A stretch of 64,000 nucleotides of DNA from Poronia punctata (lineage: Eukaryota > Ascomycota > Sordariomycetes > Xylariales > Xylariaceae): positions 372,001-436,000 of the forward strand of contig MU401455.1 in the NCBI GenBank assembly GCA_022579005.1, written 5' to 3'. Under the pieces are notes generated by a model. It worked only from the letters and a program-made list of their open reading frames with translations, searched no databases and had not been told where the DNA came from. Shown here piece by piece: positions 24,263-36,096 of the stretch. Positions within the stretch are counted from its first letter, which is position 1. Every line of letters starts with the position of its first letter. The translations under genes were made by a program, and so were the position numbers.

Positions 24263-25105
24263 CTAATCCCAGTCATCGTCGTCGTCATCCTCTGCCGTGG
24301 CGTGCTTGATATTCCCACTCTTAAGCCCCTTTCCAGTATCCTTGGCCTCTTTAGCATCTTCTGCCTCTCGCCGTCTTTTGATCACTCTCATGTCCTTCCC
24401 ATCAACAGCGCCAACTTCTACTAGGAGATCATCAATCTGCAACATACTTGTTCGCACGCCGCCGATAGTTGCAAGAGTGACGATCTGTTTTACAATGTCG
24501 CTGTTTTTATAGACCAGAATAGTAGGGCAGTTGCGGTCCGGATAGTTTTCGATCGCCTTGTCTGCTCGAATCTCGCAGAACTTTATGTCGCCATACTCCT
24601 TCGCCGCCTGCCGCCATAATTCCGAGAGCACTCTCGACTCGATATTCGTACCTACAGCAGACGTAAGATTGACAAACACGGGCCCATTCTTCGATGCTTC
24701 GGTGACTTCCCGCGCATAGTCGGGTTTTGAAATCGGGTAAACGGTGCCATGTATCGATTTCTTGCTAAGGCTGCTTAACTCCTGCATGCGTTTTTGTCGG
24801 TATTGGTTTAGAAATTCCTCCTCCTCTTCGTCTTCGAGTGCGTCCAGTTCGTCAAGCTCCTTTCCCTCTAATCTATTTTCGTGTGCTATTCGGCGGCCTT
24901 CGAGAATCGCTTCTTCGATCATAGGAGTGGGTGAAGGCGGCTTCTCCGGTATGACGCCATGTTTACGAAGGATTTCATTCCTACAGTTCATGGGGACATT
25001 AGCAATCACTAAACATGAACGAGTATCTCGGACATCGTACCATTCTGTATCAGCATTCGGGTCGTCAATAGGAACCGCAATTCTTTGATCTTGGGGCGCT
25101 GCCAT
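24263..25105 (-). CDS. plp2: Phosducin-like protein 2 (Plp2/PDCL3 type), CCT co-chaperone
   Basis: Cytosolic thioredoxin-fold protein that assists the CCT chaperonin in folding actin and tubulin; Plp2 is essential in yeast. Exons 25041-25105 and 24263-24980 give 260 residues. The 60-bp intron (GTACGA donor, TGTAG acceptor) sits inside the signature DPNADTEWNEILRKHGVIP; removing it restores this family motif. The intron is a multiple of three and has no stop, so an unspliced 280-residue form is also open. Residues about 25-95 are a helical, Glu-rich segment with ELDALEDEEEEEF. The thioredoxin-like domain spans about 110-215, without a CxxC active site (segments GPVFVNLTS and NCPTILVYKN). The C-terminus is acidic (AEDDDDDDWD), as in the family. 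The length is typical. Confidence 0.94.
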   Translation of the reverse strand: MAAPQDQRIAVPIDDPNADTEWYDVRDTRSCLVIANVPMNCRNEILRKHGVIPEKPPSPTPMIEEAILEGRRIAHENRLEGKELDELDALEDEEEEEFLNQYRQKRMQELSSLSKKSIHGTVYPISKPDYAREVTEASKNGPVFVNLTSAVGTNIESRVLSELWRQAAKEYGDIKFCEIRADKAIENYPDRNCPTILVYKNSDIVKQIVTLATIGGVRTSMLQIDDLLVEVGAVDGKDMRVIKRRREAEDAKEAKDTGKGLKSGNIKHATAEDDDDDDWD

Positions 25106-25871
25106 GTTGAGAAAACTGGCTGCCTTTATATGAGAAAATAAGAGGCTGTCAATAGCTAATGATCAGCTAAGAGAGCATATTGGTCGGATGCCTTTGGATT
25201 GCAATGGTGCCTACATTTTGAAGTACCCCTCCTTCTGATAACCAACAAGGCTGTAAGATACCTACGTTATGTACATTGGTACCTATGTAGGCGTGTTATT
25301 TCACGCATAACACACGCAGTCCCGCAGTGCACTACATGGACATATGTAACCTAGCCTGTACCTGGAAACCTCGCGTTGAACTGCAGCGAAGTCCTCAGTC
25401 ATGTATCTAGGTACCTATATGGACACCTTTCTCAGAGGGTCCGGACTGCAGGAAGACAAGCCTATAAGATCAGCTGGCAAAAGACCGTTACAACTGGCAT
25501 CAATGTGAAAGCGCCCACAGTATTAGAGGTATTTGGATGTGGGTCCCTCTGGTGGCAAAGAAAGTGGACGACACGAAGCCCTAGCCCTCCTCATCGCTAA
25601 GCCTAATTGGTGAACACACTGAAAAGGGTCAACTGTCTTCGGCGCTTCACCTTCTATGTGGGTCCATTCAGGCTTTGCCACCAACCAAAATCCTCGCCTC
25701 ACTAGTTCTCTTTTCTCTGGAGCAACTTTCTTCACACACAGACCTCTTCCCCTCACTGTCAACCTTCTGTTGCGAGCACAAAATCTGTTGTTTCCTTGAT
25801 CAGATTTTCGTCAGCCAACAGTCCGCTTGCCAATCCATCGATAAAAGTATTATCTTTGACAACTAGACAAG
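25106..25871. promoter_or_regulatory. Divergent promoter region between plp2 and rps27
   Basis: The two genes point away from each other across 766 bp, so this spacer must hold both promoters. The 250 bases next to the eS27 start are rich in pyrimidine tracts (for example 25720-25800), a common feature of ribosomal-protein promoters. TAGGTACCTA-type palindromes lie at 25250-25290 and 25408-25420. No specific factor site is recognised. Confidence 0.45.
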
Positions 25872-26431
25872 ATGGTGAGTTTGGGAGTTTCCTTTTACGC
25901 TGCTGAGTCGTTTTCGGTCCATCTATCAAAAAACAATTGCGACCGGCCATGTTTCGTCTATTCCGCCCGATAGCCTACCTAGAAAAAATTGTGATGGAAC
26001 AAAAATCGGCCAAAATATTGCTGGAGGGACTGGGCCGCCCGCATCAACCAACGAGGAGACAATATTATTCCGATACTTTAGCGATGCAAAGATATCGTTC
26101 GATGTACTAATGACGATGTCTGCCTAGGTTCTCGCCGTTGACCTTCTCAACCCCAGCCCGGCTGCCGAGGCCAAGAAGCACAAGCTCAAGGTACGCTTCC
26201 AGTCCTCGCCTGATTTTTTAGTGGGCGAGAAACTAACACAAATGATAGACTCTGGTGCCCACGCCCCGGTCCTTCTTCATGGATGTCAAGTGCCCCGGCT
26301 GCTTCACCATTACCACCGTCTTCTCGCATGCCCAGACCGTCGTCATCTGCCAGGGTTGCACCACCGTCCTGTGCCAACCTACCGGTGGCAAAGCCAGATT
26401 AACCGAAGGCTGCTCTTTCCGCAGAAAGTAG
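25872..26431 (+). CDS. rps27: 40S ribosomal protein eS27
   Basis: Structural component of the small ribosomal subunit. Three exons: 25872-25874 (only the ATG), 26128-26190 and 26249-26431, total 82 residues, the usual length. The zinc ribbon is complete: C37-P-G-C40 and C56-Q-G-C59. The N-terminal [11 protein letters not shown] and the C-terminal CSFRRK are typical of the fungal protein. Intron 1 (253 bp, GTGAGT donor, CCTAG acceptor) begins directly after the start codon, and intron 2 is 58 bp. The frame arithmetic is exact and the sequence is highly conserved, so the call is secure. Confidence 0.97.
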
Positions 26432-28067
26432 ACGCATCACGTTCTATTTTCTTCGTTCTTAGGGCATTGGTCACGACTTGATGGTACGATTCGGATATCT
26501 GCAAAGCTTCTCGGTGGCATGGGCGCATAGAAAAATGGGCATCGACCTTCCGAACATGACGGATTTCTCGGCTTCTGACGGTCCATATTAACGTCACTGC
26601 AGATAGACGACGGATACCAAAAAGTACTCCAATACAAAAGGGGCGTTTGGGGTCCTGATATCTTGCATCGTCTTTTCCTGCAACTGGTTTTATTGTCGTG
26701 TAACTCGAGACGCATCATCATCCACTGTATCGAGCTGGTGGCGGTTCAGCGTGGGTTGGTAGCTAGCAACGGCTTCTTTTCATAAGAGCTTTCCGAAGTG
26801 GTGCCTCTGCCGGGCAGATTCTTCTGGATGTGAGGACGTGGACTGCCGATTGAGGATTGCTATACCCAATTTCAGTGGACTGCTAATTCTACTGCTCTAC
26901 AAATTCATTTTGAGCTTTGTGTTTATATGTGATTTGTTCTCCCTGCAGTCTTCCTATGTCTTTATGAATCGAGCCACGTAAACCGAATTAGTGTAAAGCG
27001 AAGTATCGTCATAAATGAAGGTAGAGCGTTTGGACCTGTCCATCGATATTTGAAAAATTGGCATAATGGCATACACACAAGCCGATCAGTACCTACGTCA
27101 TTGAAAGCTGGTATTTAGAAGCGCAAGGGCTGCATATCTATCGTACACGAACGTATAATGGTACGTATTTTAAGGCACTTGATTTTTGGACACGCTGCCA
27201 CATTGGTCTTCCTAATAAACCGGTCAATTATCGTTTGAGCCAAAGGCAGAATGTACCTAAGACTATGTCGAGTGCAAATGTTAACAAAGCTATACGTAGG
27301 CCCTAGACTGACATCTTTGCAGCGCCGCCAGAAGAGTGTTATAAGAGCATAGAATTGTCTTCGTATCATTATGTACTTGTAAATCTTGGTCTACTAAAAT
27401 GGACATCTTGACGACATACCCAAAACCTGATCTGAGGTTTACGCATATTCTGTATAAAAGCATATTATAAAAGCGAGTTTCAAACCCTATTTAATGGGAT
27501 CCGAGTATGAATTAGCTCAAGCTAGCAAGCCTCGGCAGCTACCTAGTCGCACTTGCAACGCGTTGAAACGCGCTAACTGACGCGAATTAATATGGCCATG
27601 GTGACATCTGGCCCAAGACCCTTTCCCCACACCGGATCTTGTGAACCCCCCCTGCTCCCAATTCAAAACTTTGACAGCTAGCGTTCTGGGCCTCCCCTTC
27701 TTCATGCTCCTTTACCTGCATGCTTTAGGTTATCAATCAATACACTCTCTGTATCTTAATTGTATATTTTCTTATCTTCTTGAAACTTTTTCTTTACTGG
27801 TCTCTTTAACCCATCTTTACTCTTGGTATCCCTGCTTTAGCATGTGGTTTTGTTGGCTATATATATAGAGCATCTGGCGAAACGTCCCACCTCTCGCAGA
27901 CCCAGCCCCTCTATCCGTAATTCGTCACATTATTTACCCAGTGTGCCGACAAACTTACGCCTGCACCACTTGGGTCAGCCAATCCAACCCCTCAACGTTG
28001 GCCCATCCATCTATAGAGAAACACTTTATTATATATAATCGGCGGGGCGTGAACCAAAGGATTTGAC
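26432..28067. other. Intergenic spacer
   Basis: Downstream of eS27 and upstream of the RNR inhibitor. It is AT-rich, and the ORFs (such as the hydrophobic one at 27641-27868) look fortuitous. A pyrimidine-rich stretch and TATATATATAG at about 27858-27870 lie 200 bases before the next start codon and may form its promoter. Confidence 0.5.
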
Positions 28068-28874
28068 ATGTCGGCTCCGCGTGTAAAGCGACAGTTTGCT
28101 GGCGAAGCCAGCGATTCCTCGCAACGTCAGATCACAAACTTCTTCACCCCTACATCGACGTCGCTCTCCCAACCTTCACATCATCAGCCCCTCTGTGCGC
28201 CTAACCTCCCTGCAAACGTCCAGTCGAATCTACTGTCGGTAGGCATGCGGGTGCGGAAATCGGTCCCGGAAGGCTACAAGACTAGGAGTCAAAGCGCCCC
28301 TACCACAACACCCTTTGACCAAGGCCGCCCCCATGCCTCCGTGGCCGTGGCCGAAAGTCAACGAGGACGTGCAAACGCATTCTCTTCGCCGCGGGAGCTC
28401 ATGCCCTTCTGCGGCATTCACAAGGTCGGCGGCTTGGAGACGCAATCGACTGATCGGCCAGTGCTCACTCACAACATCACTTCATTCAGAGCTGAGTATC
28501 AGGCCACTTTCTCCGTCGACGAGGACGACGACGAGGACAATGACGAGGACAATGACGAGGAAATGCCCGGTCTCACGAGCACTCAAGAGTCAGTCGATTC
28601 CAAGGTTAGCCAGAGCCGGAAACGCTTCTTCCAGGAAGAGGAACAATATGCGGATCCGCAACTTCTGAATCACGGTCTCGCCTTCTGCGGTCCCCAACAC
28701 CAGCTACACGGCAAGGGCCGACCCATCGCAATGCCTCGCAATGGAAAAGCGCGGCACAAGGCCGCAGTACCTGCTATCTTCGCACAGGATAGCATCAAGG
28801 TCGTCAATGGTGATTTCGAGGAGGCCGAGTTCTTGGATGCGGGAACTTGGGATGTCAATATGAGCGACACTTGA
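28068..28874 (+). CDS. Ribonucleotide reductase inhibitor, Spd1/Dif1/Sml1-like, with PIP box
   Basis: Single-exon protein of 268 residues that would restrain dNTP synthesis by inhibiting or relocating ribonucleotide reductase subunits outside S phase. Residues 19-26, QRQITNFF, match the PCNA-binding PIP-box pattern Q-x-x-I-x-x-F-F. Residues about 55-72 (LLSVGMRVRKSVPEGYKT) match the Hug-type motif shared by fungal RNR inhibitors. A run of Asp/Glu covers about 150-166, and the remainder is low complexity and probably disordered. Fission yeast Spd1 is destroyed on chromatin by CRL4-Cdt2 via PCNA; the PIP box here suggests a similar route, although the residue after Thr is Asn rather than the Asp of classical degrons and no basic residue is found at +4. 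Convergent with the Gemin2-like gene. Confidence 0.85.
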   Translation: MSAPRVKRQFAGEASDSSQRQITNFFTPTSTSLSQPSHHQPLCAPNLPANVQSNLLSVGMRVRKSVPEGYKTRSQSAPTTTPFDQGRPHASVAVAESQRGRANAFSSPRELMPFCGIHKVGGLETQSTDRPVLTHNITSFRAEYQATFSVDEDDDEDNDEDNDEEMPGLTSTQESVDSKVSQSRKRFFQEEEQYADPQLLNHGLAFCGPQHQLHGKGRPIAMPRNGKARHKAAVPAIFAQDSIKVVNGDFEEAEFLDAGTWDVNMSDT

Positions 28875-29560
28875 GGCTTTTTCCCCCTTCTCGGCCTACT
28901 CAGCAGATGTCATGTTACACGATGGAAGATGAACTAAAGGCGGCGTTTGGTGTCGGCATACAAGGATAATTGGGCGGGGAATCACATAGCGGCATGCGGC
29001 ATAAGGATGAAGTCACGGTCGAGTTTTACTTCGTCAGCGAGGATGATTTGCTTTCGGTGTTTGCTTTGGTGTTTTACGGCGCAAAAATGGAACTGGTGTT
29101 TTCGGAGTTTGGCCGAAGCTGACGACATGCCACGTGCGTAACCCCGCCCCTGATTTGTGGCAGAGGTTGCCATCGTTTTCAGTTTCTTTCTCTGTTTGTT
29201 GTCGGCCAGTATTATTTACCTACGGCGGATATTCGGACCCGACTTCTGTTACTGTCCATTTGTGGTCACGATTCTGCTCATTATGGTATCTGGGTATCGT
29301 ATCGATTTTGATCACGACTGCTATTTGCTAAGTCCAGTCTCCCACAACCTACTATGTACAAATGATATTCCTACCTCGACCACCTACTCGCCTTTCTGCG
29401 ACAAGCATAGCAAGGTCACAAGAATGAATATCGTAAAACAAAGCTGGGCGAATCAGTTAAAGTCCATGCGCAATGTACTCACCATAGATTGCCAGCGTAT
29501 AGACTCCGTACTTCTTTCTCTATCCCGAATAAAGGATGTGATGGCGTACTGCCAGCTTGC
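28875..29560. other. Spacer between convergent genes
   Basis: Holds the 3' regions of the RNR inhibitor (plus) and Gemin2-like gene (minus). A 138-codon plus-strand ORF at 29157-29573 is hydrophobic at first and overlaps the Gemin2 end; no family features are seen. Confidence 0.5.
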
Positions 29561-31296
29561 TTACCCAAATTGAAGCCCACCAAAAGGATCCCGGAATTCC
29601 AGTAGGTCTCGTTGGCCATAGAATTCGCCAGCCACGGTCAGGATCATATTCAGTGTCACACGCTCGTTGACTTTTCCACGGTCCGGCTCTTCGTAGCTTT
29701 CATAGTCTACACCCTCTTCTTCGTCGTCCCTCTCAAGCGCTTCATCTCCTACGTCCTCTTCAACAGGTTTCGACAACGTCTGCTCTCCTGCTTCAGACGA
29801 GCGCAAACCTGGAGAAAGCTGGGAGGTTTTCTCCTCAACCGGACCATCAGTAGTATTACCGACGTCATCCTTGAGTTGTGCCAATAGTCGCGCCTTTGCC
29901 GCTTCCACATCACTGACAGAATCTGGACCTGGCGGGGGCGAGGATGCCGCGTCTTCTATTTCCCCATCCTCTAGATCGGAATCTAGCTGCATCTCGACGT
30001 CCGAAGCATTCTCGATAGAATTCCGCCTAGGCGGTGCTGCGGCTGTCAAGGAGGTTGCGTTTTTTGTCTCCTGGATGTCGACTCCATCCTGCTCCACAGG
30101 CGTAAGAGGGCCATCAGCATCCAAGGGCGCATCTTCTTCTTCTTCTTCTTTTTCTTCCGCGTCCTCCACGTATTCATCTTCATCTTCATCTTCGCCAGCA
30201 ACGCCGCAATGCTCCCTAAGCACTTCAAGCTCAGCCAAGCTAACCATCATCAACACAGCTCTCTTGCCCAGCTCGCGAATCCACCCAACCTCCATGTAAT
30301 CGAGTTCTCCCTTATCCGGCAGACGTGCGAGCAGCGCCCATATCCAACGACTCGTGCGCACGCGCAACTCCTGGCGTTTACGGAGGAATTTGCCGGTGAG
30401 GAGTATGTGCAGGAGACGAAATACCGTATCTTTGGACATGGAGGCGATTTGCACAGGTGTGGGATCCGCGGCTCTAAGACGGGTTTCCCACACCCGGAAC
30501 ATGCCGGCTCCGCGTTTCCATTCGTCGACGGTCGGGTGGGGGGGGAGGGTCGGTGGTTCGGAGTGTAAGATTTCTCGGAGGGCGGCATATCGGTTCGCGA
30601 GGGAGGCGAAGTATGCGTCTCGGATCTCGTCGGCGGTGCTATTGCTATTCTTCCGCGGGGGTTCGGAAGTTTTTGATCCCTGTTCGCTGTCCTCTTGCTG
30701 GCCTTGCCTGTCCGGGTATGAGATGTATGCGCCGTCTTCGTAGTATCCCCTCGAATCGCCGATTCCGGTTTCGTAGATTGTCCGATCGACGGTTTGTTCT
30801 TCTTCTTCTTCTTCTTCTAATCCTTCTTCCTTTGGAGGTGGGGGGGGAGGAGGAGGAGGAGGAGGGCCAGCTTTCTGGGCGACTAAAACATGTGGTATTG
30901 TAGATGCTTGGGATCTGTAAAAAACTCACCAAAAACATTAATCTTCTAAAACTATCCTAACTAATACAGACTAAGGAGAAGATTGTAATTTAGCTTGGGA
31001 TGGGGTTGGTTTTTTTTTTGCCGGTGTAAAGAAAAAGAAGAAGAAGAAAAGAAAGGGGCAGGAATAATTGATAAGTCCTCTTCTTACCTGACAGATTTCA
31101 AATAAGCCAAAGCTTCCGAATCATCTTCGCAATCCAAGTCGCTGTCGCCGGTGGGTGCGGTTGTTCCGTTTTCCAAGTCCCCAAACGCGCCGCGTTGGGT
31201 CGCTGATGGATCCGTTCGGTTGCTGCTGGTCTTGGGACGTTTGCTCTTGGGGGGTTTTAGTTCGATTCCGCTTTCTGCTGCTCGTTTTGAGGCCAT
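29561..31296 (-). CDS. Gemin2/SIP1/Brr1-type snRNP assembly factor
   Basis: Core-snRNP assembly protein; the family holds the Sm pentamer before it is loaded on snRNA. Exons 31088-31296 and 29561-30914 give 520 residues, joined by a 173-bp intron (GTAAGA donor, TTTACAG acceptor) that produces LAYLKSVR-SQASTIPHVLVA. After a basic start (PPKSKRPKTSSN) come the conserved IYETGIGDSRGYYEDGAYIS segment, then DEIRDAYFASLANRY and VFRLLHILLTGKF near residues 270-280. Helices with RTSRWIWALLARLP and VGWIRELGKRAVLMM follow, and the last segment is TLNMILTVAGEFYGQRDLL. Family members are usually 280-450 residues; the excess is an acidic Glu/Asp-rich insert (about 330-480) and a poly-Pro run with poly-Glu near residue 90. 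The N-terminal and core matches make the family call fairly firm. Confidence 0.85.
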
Positions 31297-32918
31297 GGTT
31301 GATATGTGAACTTCTTAAGATATTGGCATTTATGATGTAGGTTCGGTTAGGTAAGTTGGACAAATACAAAGGTGATATTCTGGGTACAAATCCTTATCCA
31401 CACCCCGAGTGCAAGGTACATGTACCTACCACTCAAGCCGGGGGCGATCTAACCTAAGCGGTAGGCACTTGTAGTTTTGGCGGATTAAGTAAAGTACCTT
31501 AAAGCCCACTTTAGTACTGGGAGGTACATGCACATAGGTAAAGTACATACTACGCATTTCAACGCCGCGATCTCTTTCGAACCAGATATACTCGTACTCG
31601 TACGGCTCCCAATGGCCATCCAACCCCTATGCGTGTTCTCTCTTCTTTTCCTACCATTTTGAACCCCGCTGGTCACGCATTTGAAAAAGGAAAAAAAAAA
31701 GTAGTATTGCTATGAACGCGACTTATAAACTCGGCATAATACACTTTTTGACTATATCCCACAATATGCAAGAAAAAGCTTGACTCCGTTGGAAGGCCCC
31801 TTTTATCTAGAAAAAAAAGACTAGGTAAACTTGGAAAGGAGACAAGACTTCGTCCTTCAGCACCGACTTACCATGGGAAAGATTCTTAACTAGAATCTCC
31901 AGGGTTGTGGGACGTTGCTAGGTTAGCCGGTTCCTCTTGCTTGGAAACACCTAATACCTCGAATGTGGCAAATGTACAAGATGCCATTTTTGGGATATGC
32001 ATACACACCACAGATGCTTCACAGGTGTCCCGTCAATGGGGTGAAGGATGTGACAGTTTGGGAAATGGTGCCGGAAATTTCGAGAGCGAGAGGAAAGTCG
32101 CCAGCACTCTTCCAACGTGCGCGTCGAGCCTCTCTTTTAGAACAAAAATCCTAGTTGACTCCTCCCTCCCTCCATCATCGGTAACAAACTTGCTGGCTGA
32201 CGTGGACGACATTCTAATACTCGTAGTCGGTGATTCTTGTGCTGGGCAGCGCAATGAAGAGGTAACCGGGCGGTTGAGCGAGAGTCTACATGTCGGCCCG
32301 GGTCGTCTACCTATGTACCTATACCGGTAGGCTATATCACTCTTGAGACGGCATGAGAGCTGTTGAAAGTCCTCATATATATTAGAGCGTGGTTTTTGCC
32401 TACTACCATGAGGTCTGCCTTGGTCATCTGGATTTTTTTTTAAAAAAGCATTGTCTGTGAGAAGTGAATATTGACCTTGTCCATTTCCGCATCGAGAGAA
32501 ATGGTGCCTCGAGCTCACACATATAGCGGACGACTGGGCTATTCCCGCTCATGATATCCTGAACATATACACGAGGCAGGCCGGTGGGAAGTTGATCTTG
32601 GAGAAGTGCTCGGCCGAGTTTCGTACTCTCTTGCTCGATTTGCTATGATGATAAGGAAACTGCACAGCTGTGATGAAGCTTTCTTGAACCTATAGGTTCT
32701 CCTGTTTCCTGCCGTATACCTACCTCCCCGCGCTGACATCCCCGAGAGATTGGTCACCGGCAAAATGTCTAATCCTTGGGAATGGGGAGCGTCAAATGCT
32801 CAAAGGGACATGACATGACGTATGAGCTACCTACGTCTCATTACCTCTAAGCTAAGGTAGGTAACTTGGTTGAAAAGCCGTCTAGTTTGTGATTTCGTCC
32901 ACTCTTCAAGAGAAGAAC

Positions 32919-32940
32919 TAGGTAGGTAGGTAGGTAGATA
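32919..32940. repeat. TAGG tetranucleotide tract
   Basis: Five tandem TAGG units; the same word recurs throughout the spacers. Confidence 0.85.
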
Positions 32941-35900
32941 GGTCGTAAATTTCTGCGACTATGCTATCCTTTCATCGGTTTGTCAAGGTCATCTCGACTC
33001 CCGGAAGTTGTAGGTCAGGTAGGTACGGTAACCATCCTCCCGTAGAGACATGAGCTGTGCTATAGGTCGGGAAACGCTTGAAGTCGGTTTTGTGAACAAA
33101 GAAGCTCACAGTCAAAGAGTTTCCCTAGTTCATGACGCAAAGGCATGGATTTATTTATGGGAGCAAAGACATCTTGGCTACCATTTCCAGCCGATCCTTC
33201 CTCGAGACAGAGACAGTGACTGCGCTTCATTAGTGAACATTTGTGCATAATCCTAACCTAAGCAAGTCATAAACCAGAGCCCGTAAATATCTGGCTTTGA
33301 GGGACAAAGCACGAAGTAACGAATGACGAGAGAGATAGATGGAAGGGTTGTGGTTTTTTTTTTAATGTGTCTTGTGTGGGCGCGACCTTTTGAACTTGCC
33401 CGGGTCAGATCACCAACTTACCTAAAAGCTACAAGATAGATATGTTGCCCAGCTGGGCCCAAGACGAAAACCTTTTCCCGTGCCTATGACTTGAACAAAG
33501 TGCAATCATTTTATTTATTTATTTACTTTTTATCTCATGTCACCGTTGTTTAAGCAAAACATCCACACATGGCTCTTCATATTAACAGAGTTGCTTCTGC
33601 CGGTGCGTAGCGTCCCCCCCCCCTTTTCTATCAAACATCCGAATACAATACTATTCAGAGTTACCTGACACTACGCCGACACACTGGATACCAACCCTTA
33701 ACCAATCTATCACCTGTCCTTGGCTTGACGTTAAATACAACCATAACCATGGATATGTCAGAATCCTACGATACAAGCAGCAAGAGACTAGGTATCTACA
33801 TCTCTCATTTTTCCCGCCATTGCAGAACTACGACTGGCTAAACTTGTTTCTAGCTCAAGTAGTAGGCACCTACTAAAGGAGGGGGCGAATACCTAGAGTG
33901 GTGAAGCTGAGCCTGAGTGTAGGTGCCTACCTATTCGTAAAATAGTCGACTTGCGGATCACTTATTCTCTCCCCCCTTTTTTAAAGTATGTTATGACTTC
34001 GCTCGGGGTGAAGAGCAACTGTGGCTCGGGGAAGTAGGCTCGGGCTCTGGGCGATGGGACATTATCACGCCTAGGTACCTATCGAGCCGATTCGATTCGG
34101 ACCGGCACTTCGTCTGATATAACCTGGCGGCTGTCTGTTCGGAGCGGGGGTAGGTAGGTAGCAGATGGAAGGCAGCGGCTAACGTGTCGAGGTTGCCTCA
34201 GTGGAGAGACTGTTTCTTCATCAAGGTAGGGGTTTCTATCTCCCGGGCGACGGTCGCGTATGGGATAAACTGAACTGATAATTGGGGTGTCAATCTAAAT
34301 TGTAAATAAACGGACGTATTGACGACAAACGATAATATAAGGCGTTGTTTATTCGGTAAACAGTAAATGGAATTCGGTCAGCTGAGCCTTGTGGCCGCTC
34401 CTCAGGGGTTAAGGGGGCGGAATTGGAGTACACGATACTATAACTTGATGCAATTCCTGGAGGCAATAAAAAGGTACACGTAAGGAGTCGGTGCATTGCT
34501 ACCGTAGAGACCATACTTCGATAGGTGATTTGGGGCAGGGGGGAATGTATTGCCCAAGGAACACATTCAGGGGTCACTGGGGCGACTAGGCTGAGATTCG
34601 TGGTAACGCTGGAATCTAGAGAGGGGATAAATGTACTGGGGAGAGCATATTTTTAGAGTTACATTCCAGTAATCAAGCTAACCTAACGAAGCTCTACGCC
34701 CAAGAGAGCGCACGCAATATCTACCGGTAGCTAGAGTAAATGCCAAAAGGTAGGGTCGCAGGTAACGGGGAAAAAAAAGTACCAGACATGTTATTCTTCC
34801 TTGTTATTCTTCGTATTCTAATTCCCATACTTCCTTATGCCTTTGCCCGACGAGGCTGGAATGTCACTCCCATCAAGATTTCGGTCAAGGCTACAGGGGG
34901 GGGAGGGGAGTTGGAATATCTTGGTTGCCTCATTCATCTGAACTTCCACCGCCTGCACACATACAAACGCCCGGGGTGTGAGGAATGTCGGTTGCCTGTG
35001 GGTACTAAAACATGTGTTGTGCTCTCGGGACGAACAAAGGTTCCCGAGTGTCTGGTAACGGATGACGGGCATGTAGTTAGCTCCGTGATTAGACAGTGTC
35101 ACCTACAGCCTACAGGAGGTAATGGAAGTACCTGAGGAAGTACTCTCAAAGTATACTGCTAGGTATCTTGGTCTCATACGTCCCTTACCGCAAGTTACAA
35201 ATGTCATGTGCATCGTAGAAACCAACAAGAATGCAAGTTGAAACCAACAGTCAGGAGGCAGCCATGCCTTAACATTTTGCCTTACATGTAGGATGGAGTG
35301 ATCAAATCCAGATTTAACTACCAAAGTACCTTTTACGGGATTTATTTGGCAAGTATCACGTGGCAGTCGCTTTGTGTTGTAGCCCCTGATGTTCTCAAGT
35401 TGTCTTTCCACGCGCTCATTGCAACACCCCCTTTTTCTTGCTTTACCGTTCTAGCTTTCCGCAATGACATGGTATTATTGAGGTATCTATTAATTCTACC
35501 TCGGACATACTTGACGTCTACGGGATAATATTCCCTTGACTCGCGTAGCATCGCTGTAACCATCTTCATCTCGATGGGTTGGGCAATATAGCAACCTGTA
35601 GTTATCCCTCAGAAGGGGAAGCAATAAGCGATCAGTCAGCTTGCCCTAGACAAGATACAACCACTCCATGGGAGAAAAAGGCGCCGACCCTTTGTAATAG
35701 GGCGTAACTTTTCGCGTGTTTCTACCCTAGGATGTCAAGATCCCCAAGTGGACGATGTAACTATACACATTCTGGTTGGTAAAAAACGTGTTGGCCATGA
35801 TGGTGGCCCGCCTTGGACTGACCGCGTGTTTGGCGACGCATGGAAGAACGAATCCGGCTAGATTCCGGATAAAATCCCAGTAAATATCAGGATGAATATT

Positions 35901-36070
35901 TATCATGTTTTCTAGAAGAAAAGTCATTCTTAAACATGCAATGCACGATATGGCTCCCGCTGTCCCCTTGATTTAAACATGGTTAGAACGGCCGGCCTGT
36001 GGGAGGAAATGGAAACAAGCCAATCAAAATCGAGAATAAGAAGTGCTGCAGGGGGTGCAAGCTCTGCTGC

Positions 36071-36096
36071 ACGAAATTCACGAAATTCACGAAATC
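36071..36096. repeat. Three tandem copies of a 9-bp ACGAAATTC unit
   Basis: Perfect ninemer repeated almost three times; no function seen. Confidence 0.85.

Noticed and set aside
25875..26127. C/D snoRNA in the first rps27 intron
   Set aside because: A TGATGG resembling a C box is present, but no D box at a fitting distance.
29871..30299. 142-codon Ser-rich plus-strand ORF
   Set aside because: Antisense of the Asp/Glu-rich insert of the Gemin2-like gene.
34740..35135. 131-codon plus-strand ORF with hydrophobic N-terminus
   Set aside because: No family resemblance; TAGGTA-type noncoding words on both sides; likely chance.
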